64,000 nt of DNA from assembly GCA_021776135.1 (NCBI GenBank), contig JAJFGL010000030.1, positions 38,632-102,631 of the forward strand. The letters are read 5' to 3'. The translations under genes were made by a program, and so were the position numbers. Shown here piece after piece: positions 1 to 9,489 of the stretch. Numbering within the stretch: position 1 is the first letter of the stretch; every line of letters starts with the position of its first letter. The DNA is from Kiloniellaceae bacterium. Lineage in GTDB: Bacteria > Pseudomonadota > Alphaproteobacteria > Kiloniellales > J153. The notes beneath the pieces were generated by a model. The model saw only the letters and a list, made by a program, of their open reading frames with translations. It did no database searches and was not told where the DNA came from.

Positions 1-93
1 TTATTGACAGTCTGAAACTATCGTTTGTATGCGTTTTATCAATAAATTATAGAACTTCATTAAGATTTTAAGCTAGGCAAAAATTGCCCGTAA

Positions 94-108
94 TTAACGC
101 CGCTTTTA
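94..108. promoter_or_regulatory. CtrA-like box in the fliF leader
   Basis: TTAA (94-97), seven bases, then TTTA (105-108) matches the CtrA consensus TTAA-N7-TTAA at 7 of 8 positions. It lies about 140 bp before the fliF start in an AT-rich leader. The site before ctrA (14024-14038) has the same form, TTAACG-N4-TTTTA. CtrA activation of early flagellar operons is established in Caulobacter; binding here is inferred. The rest of 1-245 holds no gene I can support. A perfect small palindrome, GGCAA-N3-TTGCC, lies at 76-88. Confidence 0.5.
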
Positions 109-245
109 CCGTGCCGCTGTATCCTCGTTTCCGGTGAGACACTTGTGGCGCAGAAGCGCCTCTTCACGCGCTTACATATCCGCCTCGCGCCCTATGGGCA
201 GGCTAAGCCAGGCCAGGAAGGCCACAAAGCTAGGACGATCAGGCT

Positions 246-1907
246 TTGAACAGCTTTCTCGATACTCTGCGGAGCCTCGGCCCGGCACGGCTAGGCCTCA
301 TGGCCGCCGTGGCGGCAGGTGTGATCGCCTTCATGATCTACACCACGAGCCGCATCGCCACACCGGATCTTTCTCTCCTTTACTCGGATCTGGACCCCCA
401 AGATAGCGCTCAGATCGTGACCCGGCTGGAAAAGCTGGGCGTCAATTACCGCCTGAGCGGACATGGCGGCCAGATCTATGTGCCTCAAGATAGGGTCGCG
501 CGCCTGCGCCTGGCCATGGCCGAAGAAGGCCTGCCGACCGGCGGCTCGATCGGCTACGAGATATTCGATCGCGCCGAGGGTCTGGGGACGACCAATTTCG
601 TTCAGGGCATCAACCATATCCGGGCCCTGGAGGGTGAACTGGCGCGGACCATCCGCTCCATTGGCGCGGTCCGTAAGGCGCGCGTCCACCTGGTCCTGCC
701 CAAGCGGGAGCTATTTAGCCGCGACAAGCAAGACCCCACCGCCTCCATCGTGATCGCCATGCAAGGCAGCCAAGAATTGGATAGCCGGCAAGTTCAAGCG
801 ATACAGCATCTAGTCGCGGCCGCGGTGCCAGGCCTCAAGCCGAGCCTGATCTCCATAGTGGACAGTAATGGTGCCCTGCTTGCCCGCGGTACCGACGAGG
901 GAGATCCGAAACAAACGGCCACGACCGCCGAGGAAATGCGCATCGGGTACGAAACGCGTTTGGCGCGCACCGTGGAGGAGTTGTTGGAACGCTCCATGGG
1001 AATCGGCAACGTCCAAGTTCAAATCACCGCCGATATCGATTTCGACCGGGTGACGGAAAACTCGGAAACATACGATCCGGACGGCCAAGTCGCGCGCTCG
1101 ACGCAAACGGTCGAGGAGGAAAACGGATCCACGGACGGCGATGGCTTGGCGCCGGTCACGGCGGGCGGAAATCTGCCTGAAGCCGGCCTGCCGGCGGCCG
1201 GCGCCAACGGCAGCCAAAGCAGCGCCACACGTACTGAGGAAACCACCAATTTCGAAATTTCGCGCACCATGAAGACCCATGTGCGCGAAAGCGGCACGGT
1301 ACGCCGCCTGTCTATCGCGGTCCTGATAAATGGAACTTTCAGCGCGGCCGACACAGGCGAGAAGTCGTATACAGCACGGCAACCGGCGGAAATGGATCAA
1401 ATTTCCGCCTTGGTACGCTCCGCTGTCGGTTTCAACCAAGAACGCGGCGACACGCTGGAAATCGTGAACATGCCCTTCACCGATCCGATCGAGGACTTCG
1501 GCGAAGAGACTTCAAGCTCAATGTTCGGCATGGAGCAGGCCGACCTCATGCGCATCGCCGAAATCTTCGTTCTCGGCGTGGTCGCGATACTTGTCTTGCT
1601 CCTGGTCGTACGCCCGCTGGTGGGCCGGGTCATCGAAGGACCCCTTGAAGGAAGCACGGAGGCTAGATTGACCGATCAAAACAATCCCAGACCGGCCCTG
1701 GCCGGCCCTGGCGCGGCCGCGGCGGCCTATGAGGGAGACGAGGACGATCAGGAAACCGTCGCCGAGGAGATCGAACAAATGATCGATCTCAATAAGGTCG
1801 AGGGCCGCGTTCGCGCGTCCTCGGTACGCAAAATCGGCGAAATTGTCGACAAGCATCCCGACGAAGCGGTCGCGATCATTCGCGGCTGGCTCTATCAAGA
1901 AACCTAG
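246..1907 (+). CDS. fliF: flagellar M-ring protein FliF
   Basis: FliF forms the MS ring in the inner membrane, the base on which the export gate, the C ring and the rod assemble. The 553-residue length is normal. A first membrane helix lies at about 15-35, the YscJ/FliF ring-building domain follows to about 215, and the FliF C-terminal domain contains a low-complexity Gly/Ala/Ser loop around 295-330. A second membrane helix lies at about 436-460. The acidic tail, ending in a conserved segment (NKVEGRVRASSVRKIGE), is the part that binds FliG. The start is TTG with an AGGA motif about 10 bases upstream. It is the first gene of the fli operon, 31 bp before fliG. Confidence 0.96.
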   Translation: MNSFLDTLRSLGPARLGLMAAVAAGVIAFMIYTTSRIATPDLSLLYSDLDPQDSAQIVTRLEKLGVNYRLSGHGGQIYVPQDRVARLRLAMAEEGLPTGGSIGYEIFDRAEGLGTTNFVQGINHIRALEGELARTIRSIGAVRKARVHLVLPKRELFSRDKQDPTASIVIAMQGSQELDSRQVQAIQHLVAAAVPGLKPSLISIVDSNGALLARGTDEGDPKQTATTAEEMRIGYETRLARTVEELLERSMGIGNVQVQITADIDFDRVTENSETYDPDGQVARSTQTVEEENGSTDGDGLAPVTAGGNLPEAGLPAAGANGSQSSATRTEETTNFEISRTMKTHVRESGTVRRLSIAVLINGTFSAADTGEKSYTARQPAEMDQISALVRSAVGFNQERGDTLEIVNMPFTDPIEDFGEETSSSMFGMEQADLMRIAEIFVLGVVAILVLLLVVRPLVGRVIEGPLEGSTEARLTDQNNPRPALAGPGAAAAAYEGDEDDQETVAEEIEQMIDLNKVEGRVRASSVRKIGEIVDKHPDEAVAIIRGWLYQET

Positions 1908-1938
1908 TCTGGATTAGGGCAGCAAGGAACCGTCGAGA

Positions 1939-2955
1939 ATGCGCATTCGCGAAGATTATCGAACCATGTCGGGGCCGGAAAAGGCCGCGCTACTGATGAT
2001 GTCGGTTGGCGAGGATAACGCCACGCGCCTTTTCTCGATCATGGACGACGACGAAATCAAGGAGCTTTCCCAGGCCATGGCGAACCTTGGGAATGTGAGT
2101 TCCCAGATGGTCGAACGCCTGCTGGTCGAGTTCGCGGATCAAATCTCCTCGACCGGGTCGCTGGTCGGTAACTTCGACAACACGGAACGCCTGCTGGCCA
2201 AAGTTCTCGACCAGGACCGGGTCTCGGGAATCATGGACGAGATTCGCGGCCCCGCCGGCCGGACCATGTGGGAGAAGTTGACCAACGTTAACGAAACGGT
2301 TTTAGCCAACTACCTCAAGAACGAATACCCGCAGACAGTCGCGGTGGTTCTTTCCAAGATCAAATCCGAACATGCCGCCAAGGTGCTTGGGCTGCTTCCC
2401 GAACCCTTCGCCATGGAAGTCATCATGCGCATGTTGCGCATGGAATCGGTTCAAAAAGAGGTCCTGGACGACGTCGAACGCACCCTGCGCAACGAATTCA
2501 TGTCTAATCTGGCGCGCACCAACCGGCGCGATTCCCATGAACTGATGGCCGATATCTTCAATTTCCTCGAACGCTCCGTGGAATCGCGATTCCTGACCTC
2601 GTTGGAAGAACGCAACAAGGACGCGGCGGAACGGATCAAGGCCCTGATGTTTACTTTCGAGGATCTGGGGAACCTGGACCCTGGCGGGGTTCAGACGCTG
2701 CTGCGCAACGCGGGCAAAGACAAGATTTCCATCGCCCTCAAGGGCTCGTCGGAAGATCTGCGCAATCTGTTCTTCTCGAACATGTCGGAACGGGCCGCGA
2801 AGATCATGCGCGAGGACATGGGCGCCATGGGCCCGGTTCGCCTGCGCGATGTCGACGAGGCCCAGATGTACATTGTACAGATCGCCAAGGATTTGGCCGC
2901 CAGCGGGGAAATCATTATCTCCGAAGGCAAGGGCGACGACGAGTTGGTGTATTGA
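1939..2955 (+). CDS. fliG: flagellar motor switch protein FliG
   Basis: FliG is the rotor protein that contacts the MotA stator and generates torque. The 338 residues carry the N-terminal FliF-binding domain (from [16 protein letters not shown], residue 10). The middle domain has an EHPQ-like motif, here EYPQ, near residue 130. The C-terminal domain holds the charged torque helix at about 215-300. The start at 1939 has AAGGA upstream; the ATG nine codons later would also fit family alignments. The gene sits between fliF and fliH with a 3 bp gap to the latter, so it is certainly co-transcribed. Confidence 0.97.
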   Translation: MRIREDYRTMSGPEKAALLMMSVGEDNATRLFSIMDDDEIKELSQAMANLGNVSSQMVERLLVEFADQISSTGSLVGNFDNTERLLAKVLDQDRVSGIMDEIRGPAGRTMWEKLTNVNETVLANYLKNEYPQTVAVVLSKIKSEHAAKVLGLLPEPFAMEVIMRMLRMESVQKEVLDDVERTLRNEFMSNLARTNRRDSHELMADIFNFLERSVESRFLTSLEERNKDAAERIKALMFTFEDLGNLDPGGVQTLLRNAGKDKISIALKGSSEDLRNLFFSNMSERAAKIMREDMGAMGPVRLRDVDEAQMYIVQIAKDLAASGEIIISEGKGDDELVY

Positions 2956-2958
2956 TCC

Positions 2959-3645
2959 ATGGGTATCAATGCCGCCAAAACACCGGAAAAGTTTCTCTTC
3001 GACACCTCGTTCGAAAAGAATCTGGAAGAGACTGTCAAGAAAGCGGCCGAGGCGCCGCCAGAACCGGCGTACTTCGACCGGGATTTAGACCAAGCGCGCG
3101 CCGAAGGCATGGCGGCGGGCAAGGAATCCGAACACCGGGAGGCGCTGCAATCCCTGGAAAACGCGGCGGCGGAAGCCCTGACCGAGATTGGCCAACAACT
3201 ACCGGCCTTGAAAGAAACCGTTGTGGACATGCACGCGCGCCAAGACCGCGCCGCCGTGGGTGTCGCCGCCGCCATAGTCCGCAAGTTTCTTCCAAGAATG
3301 GCGCGGAACGATGGGCCGCAAGAAATCGAAACCGTTGTCCGGGACGCCATGACGCGCTTACGCGACGAGCCGAGAATCGTCATCCGCGTTTGCGATTCCC
3401 TCTTGGATACGATCGAAAAACGAGTTGGCGTCATAGCCAAGAAAACCGGGTTCGAAGGCAAAATAGTCTTTCTCGCCGAAGAGAACATGGGGTCCGGCGA
3501 TGTTCGCGTTGAATGGGCGGATGGCGGCGCCGAGCGCGATACAGCGCGTATTTGGCAAGACATCGACGACGCGATACGCCGCCTCGCGAGCCCACCCTTG
3601 GAATCGGAAAATAACGCGGCAGCCCCCGTGCCAGAACAAGATTAG
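2959..3645 (+). CDS. fliH: flagellar export regulator FliH-like
   Basis: Probable FliH, the stator-like protein that binds FliI ATPase and docks it at the C ring and export gate. The 228 residues are weakly conserved, as is usual for FliH. The N-terminus has FLFDTSFE, followed by an Ala/Glu-rich helical stretch (about 30-95). A C-terminal domain (about 100-205) contains VRVEWADGG, a short signature typical of FliH-family C-termini. The assignment rests mainly on its place between fliG and fliN, plus this C-terminal pattern. Its ATPase partner FliI is encoded 9 kb away on the other strand (12522-13880). Confidence 0.85.
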   Translation: MGINAAKTPEKFLFDTSFEKNLEETVKKAAEAPPEPAYFDRDLDQARAEGMAAGKESEHREALQSLENAAAEALTEIGQQLPALKETVVDMHARQDRAAVGVAAAIVRKFLPRMARNDGPQEIETVVRDAMTRLRDEPRIVIRVCDSLLDTIEKRVGVIAKKTGFEGKIVFLAEENMGSGDVRVEWADGGAERDTARIWQDIDDAIRRLASPPLESENNAAAPVPEQD

Positions 3646-3694
3646 ACACCTAGCGCGAAAATCAGAATAGAGCCTCACCCCACAGGAGACCGAC

Positions 3695-4060
3695 ATGGCA
3701 GAAGATCAGAATTTGGAACTTGAAGACCTTGCACTGGATGCCGAAACCGCCGCGCCGGACGGCCCGGCGCCCGAATCCCAGGACTCCCAGGCCGACGCCG
3801 CTGGTCTTGTGAACGCGAGGGAGCTGGAGGCCGTCTACGACATCCCGGTCCAAATCTCGGCCGTCCTGGGCAAGGCCAGTATGCAAGTCAGTCAGCTTCT
3901 TAAGCTTGGCCGCGGCGCGGTTGTCGAGCTGGACCGCAAGGTCGGCGAGGCCATCGATATCTACGTTAACAACCGCCTCGTGGCGCGCGGAGAGGTCGTT
4001 GTCGTCGAAGACCGCCTCGGCGTCACCATGACCGAGATTATCAAGATGGACCGCTCCTAA
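3695..4060 (+). CDS. fliN: flagellar motor switch protein FliN
   Basis: FliN forms the lower C ring with FliM and is needed for export and switching. The 121-residue protein has an acidic, proline-containing leader (1-40). A SpoA/FliN domain (about 45-118) follows, with the typical run VYDIPVQISAVLGKA, then LLKLGRGAVVELD and RGEVVVVEDRLGV. Start codon ATG with AGGAG upstream. FliM is not in this window. It is followed by a MotA gene after a 23 bp gap with a good ribosome site. Confidence 0.96.
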   Translation: MAEDQNLELEDLALDAETAAPDGPAPESQDSQADAAGLVNARELEAVYDIPVQISAVLGKASMQVSQLLKLGRGAVVELDRKVGEAIDIYVNNRLVARGEVVVVEDRLGVTMTEIIKMDRS

Positions 4061-4083
4061 GGGATCGAAGGAGGATCGCGGTC

Positions 4084-4920
4084 ATGGCAAACATCAGCGC
4101 GGCGGAAAAACCAGTTGGCCGCCGGCAAAGCGGCGGCGGCGCGTCGCCCAGCATCGATACGGCGACCCTTGCGGGCGTGCTTGGCTCCTTTGCTGTTATC
4201 ATAACCGCGATGGTATTGGGCGGAGCGCCTGAATCCTTCGTCGATGCTCCCGCCATGCTGATCGTTTTCGGCGGTACTCTCCTGGTGACCACCTCGTCGT
4301 TCTCCATGAAGGAGATACTGGACTCGCGCTCGATCGTCTTCCGCGCCGTGATTTACAATGCCGGAAACCCAAGCGAAGCCGCCCATCGGGTCCTGGTTCT
4401 AGCGGATCGGGCGCGCCGCAGCGGCACGCTGTCCTTAATCGAATACAGCAAGAATATGGGCCAAAATAAATTCCTGGGCCATGCGGTGCAGTTGGTCGCG
4501 GACGGCCTGGGCGCGGAAGAAATTGAGCAAATTCTGATGCAGGAGAGCGACACAACCCATCGGCGCCATGTTCGATCCGCCGGCGTCTTGCGGCGCGCCG
4601 GGGAAGTCGCCCCAGCCATGGGCCTGATCGGCACCTTGGTGGGCCTGGTGCAAATGCTGGGTAATCTGGACGATCCCTCGACCATAGGGCCCAGCATGGC
4701 GGTCGCGCTACTGACTACATTTTACGGCGCCGTCCTGGCCAATATGTTGTTCCACCCCTTGGCCAGCAAGCTGGAGCGGAATTCCGAGCTCGAAGCCACG
4801 ATCCAGCGCATCTACACCTTGGGCGCGCTGTCGATCAACCGCCAGGAGAACCCGCGCCATCTGGAATTAGTGATCAACTCAATTCTACCGCCCGCTCAGC
4901 GGGTGAAACACTTTGACTGA
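4084..4920 (+). CDS. motA: MotA-family flagellar stator subunit
   Basis: A 278-residue MotA/PomA-type protein: the stator channel subunit that couples ion flow to rotor torque. Membrane helices are visible at about 22-45 and 50-68. Helices 3 and 4 (about 170-225) include the PAMGLIGTLVGLVQML segment that lines the ion path. The cytoplasmic loop between helices 2 and 3 carries the charged region facing FliG. AAGGAGG lies ahead of the ATG. Its place inside the fli operon, without an adjacent motB, is notable because motA and motB are usually paired. Whether the ion is H+ or Na+ cannot be told from sequence. Confidence 0.88.
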   Translation: MANISAAEKPVGRRQSGGGASPSIDTATLAGVLGSFAVIITAMVLGGAPESFVDAPAMLIVFGGTLLVTTSSFSMKEILDSRSIVFRAVIYNAGNPSEAAHRVLVLADRARRSGTLSLIEYSKNMGQNKFLGHAVQLVADGLGAEEIEQILMQESDTTHRRHVRSAGVLRRAGEVAPAMGLIGTLVGLVQMLGNLDDPSTIGPSMAVALLTTFYGAVLANMLFHPLASKLERNSELEATIQRIYTLGALSINRQENPRHLELVINSILPPAQRVKHFD

Positions 4921-4944
4921 CAGCGTTAGAACCGGAGAATAGGC

Positions 4945-6333
4945 ATGCGTCTCCTCATCATTGGCGGCTTCGACGGGCACATCGCGACGGCCGGCAAGAT
5001 CGCGCTGGATAACGGCGCGAAGGTAGCCCACGAAGAATCGGTTGAGCGGGCCATGAACGCGCTCCGCTCGGGACAGGGCGCGGATCTTATCATGATCGAC
5101 GTTCGCCTGGATATCCGCAAGCTGTGCGGCAGCCTGGACTCCGAACGCATATCCGTACCGGTCGTCGCCTTCGGGATCGGCGCCGAAACCAAACTCGCGG
5201 TCGATGCCATTAAGGCCGGGGCCAAGGAATACATCCCCCTGCCCCCCGACGCCGAACTCATTGCCGCCGTCTTGAGCGCGGTGGCGGAGGAAACCAACGC
5301 GGTCATCCATCGCGACCCGGCCATGAAAAAGATCTTGAAACTGGCGGAACAAATCGCCCCCTCCGACGCGACGATTCTCATTACCGGAGAATCGGGAACC
5401 GGCAAGGAAGTCCTGGCGCGTTTCCTGCATTCCAAATCCAAGCGCGCCCAGAAAGCCTTCATATCCTTGAATTGCGCGGCGATACCCGAAAACCTGCTGG
5501 AATCGGAACTTTTCGGGCACGAGAAAGGGGCCTTTACCGGCGCGGTCGGGCGCCGGGTCGGAAAGTTCGAGGAAGCCAACGGCGGGACCTTATTGCTCGA
5601 CGAAATCTCGGAAATGCACCCCAGTCTGCAAGCCAAGCTTCTGCGCGCCATCCAGGAACGCGAAGTTGACCGGGTCGGCGGCTCCCGCCCGATCAAGGTC
5701 GATATCCGCCTGCTCGCGACCTCCAACCGCGACATCGAGGAGGAGGTTCGCCAAGGCAACTTCCGCGAGGACCTCTACTTCCGGCTCAACGTGGTGAGCA
5801 TCGAATTACCCCCTTTACGCGCGCGGCGGCAGGATATCGAGATCCTGGCCGAACACTTCATCGCGAAATACGCCAAGGCCAACGCAGTGCCGGCGCCGGT
5901 CCCCAACGAGGAAGTGCGCCAGATGATGCTGTCGCACCCTTGGCGCGGCAATGTCCGCGAGTTGGAGAATTCCATGCACCGCGCGGTCTTGCTGGCGCGC
6001 GATGGGATTATCACCCCGGAGTCGATCCAGTTGCGCGGCGCATCGGCCGAAGCGGCCGGAAGCAGGTCCGCTGCGAATGGCAAGGGCGCGGCGAACGGCG
6101 CCCAAGCTCAGCCATCGCCGCAGGACACCGAACCGACTCGCGTCGGCTGCACGGTCGCGGCGGTCGAACGCGACCTGATACTCGACACCCTTAGTCACAC
6201 CCTGGGCAATCGCACCCACGCGGCGACCATCCTGGGCATATCGATTCGCACCTTGCGTAACAAATTGAAACTATACAGCCAGGAAGGCTCTTCCATACCC
6301 ATGCCAGGCGAGGCCGAGAGATCAACGGCTTAA
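4945..6333 (+). CDS. flbD: sigma-54-dependent flagellar activator FlbD
   Basis: Transcriptional activator of late (class III/IV) flagellar genes with sigma-54 RNA polymerase. The 462 residues hold a receiver-like domain (1-120) that starts MRLLIIGGFDGH and lacks the usual acidic pair of receivers, as in Caulobacter FlbD. The AAA+ core (about 130-370) has Walker A GESGTGKE at 148-155 and the sigma-54-contact loop GAFTGA at about 195-200. A C-terminal Fis-type helix-turn-helix follows (about 405-445). In Caulobacter the partner FliX controls FlbD; no fliX is seen here. It lies 24 bp after motA and 10 bp before flhA. Confidence 0.93.
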   Translation: MRLLIIGGFDGHIATAGKIALDNGAKVAHEESVERAMNALRSGQGADLIMIDVRLDIRKLCGSLDSERISVPVVAFGIGAETKLAVDAIKAGAKEYIPLPPDAELIAAVLSAVAEETNAVIHRDPAMKKILKLAEQIAPSDATILITGESGTGKEVLARFLHSKSKRAQKAFISLNCAAIPENLLESELFGHEKGAFTGAVGRRVGKFEEANGGTLLLDEISEMHPSLQAKLLRAIQEREVDRVGGSRPIKVDIRLLATSNRDIEEEVRQGNFREDLYFRLNVVSIELPPLRARRQDIEILAEHFIAKYAKANAVPAPVPNEEVRQMMLSHPWRGNVRELENSMHRAVLLARDGIITPESIQLRGASAEAAGSRSAANGKGAANGAQAQPSPQDTEPTRVGCTVAAVERDLILDTLSHTLGNRTHAATILGISIRTLRNKLKLYSQEGSSIPMPGEAERSTA

Positions 6334-6343
6334 TGGACGCCTC

Positions 6344-8467
6344 ATGGCTGGACAGACTTTGAGCGAGACCGCGGCGCCGGAGGGCGCGGCCCAGGGATCC
6401 GGCTTTCTAAGCCGACTAGTCGTCGCGCTCAAGCGCGGCGATATCGCGCTTGCGCTTGGCGTGTCCTGTATTCTCGTGGTCCTGATCCTGCCGATGCCGA
6501 GCTGGCTGCTTGACGTCTCCCTGGCGGTCTCGATCACGCTTTCCGTGCTTGTTCTTATGACCGTCCTGTTCATCTCCAAGCCCTTGGATTTCAGTTCTTT
6601 TCCCACGGTCCTGCTGATCGCGACCATGTTGCGCCTTTCTCTCAACCTCGCCTCGACGCGCCTGATCCTCGCCGACGGCCATGAAGGGACGGACGCCGCC
6701 GGCGATGTTATTCAGGCCTTCGGCGGTTTTGTCATGGGCGGCAACTTCGTCATCGGGATCATTGTTTTCGCCATCCTGGTGATCGTCAATTTCGTTGTCA
6801 TCACCAAGGGGTCCGGGCGGATCGCCGAGGTTTCGGCGCGCTTCAGCCTCGATGCCATGCCGGGCAAGCAAATGGCGATCGATGCCGACTTATCCGCCGG
6901 CCTGATCGACGAGTCGGAGGCGCGGACCCGCCGAAAGTCCCTGGAGGACGAAAGCAACTTTTTCGGATCCATGGACGGCGCGGCGAAGTTCGTGCGCGGC
7001 GATGCGATCGCGGGATTGCTCATCACCTTCATCAACGTGATCGGCGGCATGATTATCGGCGTGGCGCAAAAAGACTTGAGCTTCTCGGAGGCCGCTCAGG
7101 TCTACACGCTGCTCACCGTCGGCGATGGCCTGGTCACGCAAATCCCGGCGATCATCGTATCGACCGGCGCCGGCCTTTTGGTTTCCAAGTCGAACGCCGT
7201 AGGCTCGGCCGATAAGGCCATATTCGGTCAATTGGGCCGCTATCCACGCGCCCTGGGACTGTCGTCATTCATCATGTTCTCGCTCGCTCTTCTGCCCGGC
7301 ATACCGGCCCTGCCCTTCCTGCTGCTGGCGGGCGTTTCCGGTGGCCTGGCTTGGAGCAGCACCAAGAAACTTGCCGCCAGCGAGGCCGCCGAGGCGGCGG
7401 AGACCAAGTCACAGGCCGCGCCGGCGGTTACCGAAGATCCTATATCCGCCGCCCTGCAAATCGACAACCTGCGGCTCGAGCTCGGTTACGGCCTGCTGCC
7501 CATGATCAACAGCGAAGGCGGGCAACGCCTGACCGATCAAATCAAGTCCCTGCGCCGGCAACTGGCGCAGGAAGCCGGCTTCGTGCTGCCCGCGGTGCGC
7601 ATACAGGACAACCTGCAACTCCCGGCCAATTCCTACGTAATCCGGGTCAAGGAGATCGAGGCCGGGCGCGGCGAACTGCGGCCCAACATGCTTCTGGTCA
7701 TGGACCCCAAGGGCGAAGCCATCGGCCTGAGCGGCGAAGAGACAACCGAACCGACCTTCGGCCTGCCGGCGGTTTGGATCGACCCCAGCGCCCGCGAGGA
7801 AGCCTTGTTCCGCGGCTACACGGTGGTCGATCCGCCAACCGTCATCACCACGCACCTGACTGAGCTGGTGAAAGACAACATGTCGGAAATGCTGTCCTAT
7901 GCCGAGACGCAAAAACTGCTCGACGATCTCGATAAGGACCAGCAAAAGCTCATTGGGGATCTGATTCCTACCCTGATATCGGTCGGCGGCCTGCAACGGG
8001 TCCTGCAGAATTTGCTGGGCGAGCGAATTTCGATTCGCGACCTGCCGTCGATCTTGGAAGGGGTCGCCGAGGCTTGCGGATATTCCCGCAACGTTTCCAC
8101 CATTACGGAACATGTGCGCGCCCGCTTGTCGCGCCAGATATCGACCGCGCAGATAGACGCGCAGGGCATTCTGCCCATGATCACCTTGTCGGCGGAGTGG
8201 GAGCAAGCCTTCGACGAGGCCATCGTGGGCGAGGGCGAGGAACGCCGCCTATCCATGGCGCCAACCAAGCTGCAGGAATTCATCCGTGCCGTGCGGGCCA
8301 CTTTCGAACAGCATGCCATGACCGGCGAGGTTCCGGTTCTCTTGACCAGCCCCGCCATCCGCCCCTTCGTCCGCTCGATCGTCGAACGCTTCCGCCCTTC
8401 GACCGTGGTCATGTCCCAGAACGAAGTCTACGCCAAAGCCCAGATAAAGACTCTGGGTCAAATTTGA
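6344..8467 (+). CDS. flhA: flagellar export gate protein FlhA
   Basis: FlhA is the large ring of the flagellar type III export gate; its cytoplasmic part docks substrates and chaperones. The 707-residue length is standard. About eight membrane helices span residues 25-330, with the conserved FHIPEP-family cytoplasmic loop (SARFSLDAMPGKQMAID, about 160-176) between helices 4 and 5. The cytoplasmic domain runs from about 365 to the end. Start ATG 10 bp after flbD. FlhB and FliPQR are outside this window. Confidence 0.97.
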   Translation: MAGQTLSETAAPEGAAQGSGFLSRLVVALKRGDIALALGVSCILVVLILPMPSWLLDVSLAVSITLSVLVLMTVLFISKPLDFSSFPTVLLIATMLRLSLNLASTRLILADGHEGTDAAGDVIQAFGGFVMGGNFVIGIIVFAILVIVNFVVITKGSGRIAEVSARFSLDAMPGKQMAIDADLSAGLIDESEARTRRKSLEDESNFFGSMDGAAKFVRGDAIAGLLITFINVIGGMIIGVAQKDLSFSEAAQVYTLLTVGDGLVTQIPAIIVSTGAGLLVSKSNAVGSADKAIFGQLGRYPRALGLSSFIMFSLALLPGIPALPFLLLAGVSGGLAWSSTKKLAASEAAEAAETKSQAAPAVTEDPISAALQIDNLRLELGYGLLPMINSEGGQRLTDQIKSLRRQLAQEAGFVLPAVRIQDNLQLPANSYVIRVKEIEAGRGELRPNMLLVMDPKGEAIGLSGEETTEPTFGLPAVWIDPSAREEALFRGYTVVDPPTVITTHLTELVKDNMSEMLSYAETQKLLDDLDKDQQKLIGDLIPTLISVGGLQRVLQNLLGERISIRDLPSILEGVAEACGYSRNVSTITEHVRARLSRQISTAQIDAQGILPMITLSAEWEQAFDEAIVGEGEERRLSMAPTKLQEFIRAVRATFEQHAMTGEVPVLLTSPAIRPFVRSIVERFRPSTVVMSQNEVYAKAQIKTLGQI

Positions 8468-8496
8468 TCGCGCCGGCATAAGGAGACCCGCCGTCC

Positions 8497-9489
8497 ATGC
8501 GGCTGAAAAGTTTCACCGCCGATACCCTGCCGGAAGCCATGCGGCTGATCCGCGACGCCTTGGGCGTGGACGCCGTTATTCTGTCGACTCAAGCCACCGA
8601 GACCGGATCGGGGGTGCGGGTAACGGCGGCGCTTGAGGAGTCCCCCCTCGACGAGCTTTACGACGGGTCCGAACCGGCGAGTTATTTCGACCTCGACACC
8701 ATTACCGAATCGCTTTCATTCCACCGGGTTCCGGCCGGTCTTTTCGACCGCTTGATAGGCGGCACGGTGTCCCTGGATGCCCAGGACAGCGTCATGGCCT
8801 TGGCCGGCGCCATGGATTCCGAATTCACTTTCACCGCCCTTCCCGCCCCCCTGAACCCGCATCCCATCCTGCTGGCGGGACCGCCCGGCGCCGGCAAGAC
8901 CGCGACGGCGGCCAAGCTATGCGCCAGGGCCCGCCTGGCTGGGCGCGGTTGCGCGCTCATCACCATGGACACGGCTAAATCCGGCGGCCTGGCCCAGGCC
9001 GAAGCCTTCGCCAAGGCGCTGGAGGCCACGCTGTTGCAGGCGGACCGGCCCGAGGCCCTAGCCGACGCGGTCTCGGCCTGTAGCGATGACTACTTCACCG
9101 TCATCGACACCACCGGCGCCAATCCTTTCCTCGAGTCGGACATGGCGCGCCTGAAAGAGGCGGCCACGGCCGCGGGCGCCCAAGTCATCCTCGTGCTGGC
9201 CGCCGGCGGCGATGCCGCGGAATCGGCCGAAACCGCGGTTGCCTTTAAGAATATAGGCGCCACCGCGATGATCGCGACCCGCCTCGATACCGCCCGGCGT
9301 TTCGGCGGTCTGCTTAGCGCCGCCGCCGCCGGGCGCTTGGACTTGTCGGCGGTTAGCGAGTCTCCCCACATTGGCGATCCGTTGCTTCCCGTGAATCCGG
9401 TAGCGCTCGCCCGTATGTTTTTACCCGACGAGATGGCGGGCACTCTCAAGGGCCAAACACAGGACCTGAAACAATGGTTGAAACGGTAA
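8497..9489 (+). CDS. flhF: flagellar SRP-like GTPase FlhF
   Basis: FlhF is an SRP-type GTPase that sets flagellar number and polar position. The 330 residues are shorter than many FlhF proteins: the linker between the N-terminal MRLKSF domain and the GTPase domain is reduced. The G1 loop GPPGAGKT lies at about 127-134, the DTAKSG segment at about 153-158, and the DTTG motif at about 205. The order flhA-flhF-flhG is conserved across polarly flagellated bacteria. It overlaps flhG by 16 bp, so the two are translationally linked. Confidence 0.93.
   Translation: MRLKSFTADTLPEAMRLIRDALGVDAVILSTQATETGSGVRVTAALEESPLDELYDGSEPASYFDLDTITESLSFHRVPAGLFDRLIGGTVSLDAQDSVMALAGAMDSEFTFTALPAPLNPHPILLAGPPGAGKTATAAKLCARARLAGRGCALITMDTAKSGGLAQAEAFAKALEATLLQADRPEALADAVSACSDDYFTVIDTTGANPFLESDMARLKEAATAAGAQVILVLAAGGDAAESAETAVAFKNIGATAMIATRLDTARRFGGLLSAAAAGRLDLSAVSESPHIGDPLLPVNPVALARMFLPDEMAGTLKGQTQDLKQWLKR

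Noticed and set aside
76..88. GGCAA-N3-TTGCC considered as a sigma-54 promoter for fliF
   Set aside because: The GG and GC elements are 8 bases apart instead of the required 10, and the flanking bases do not match the consensus.
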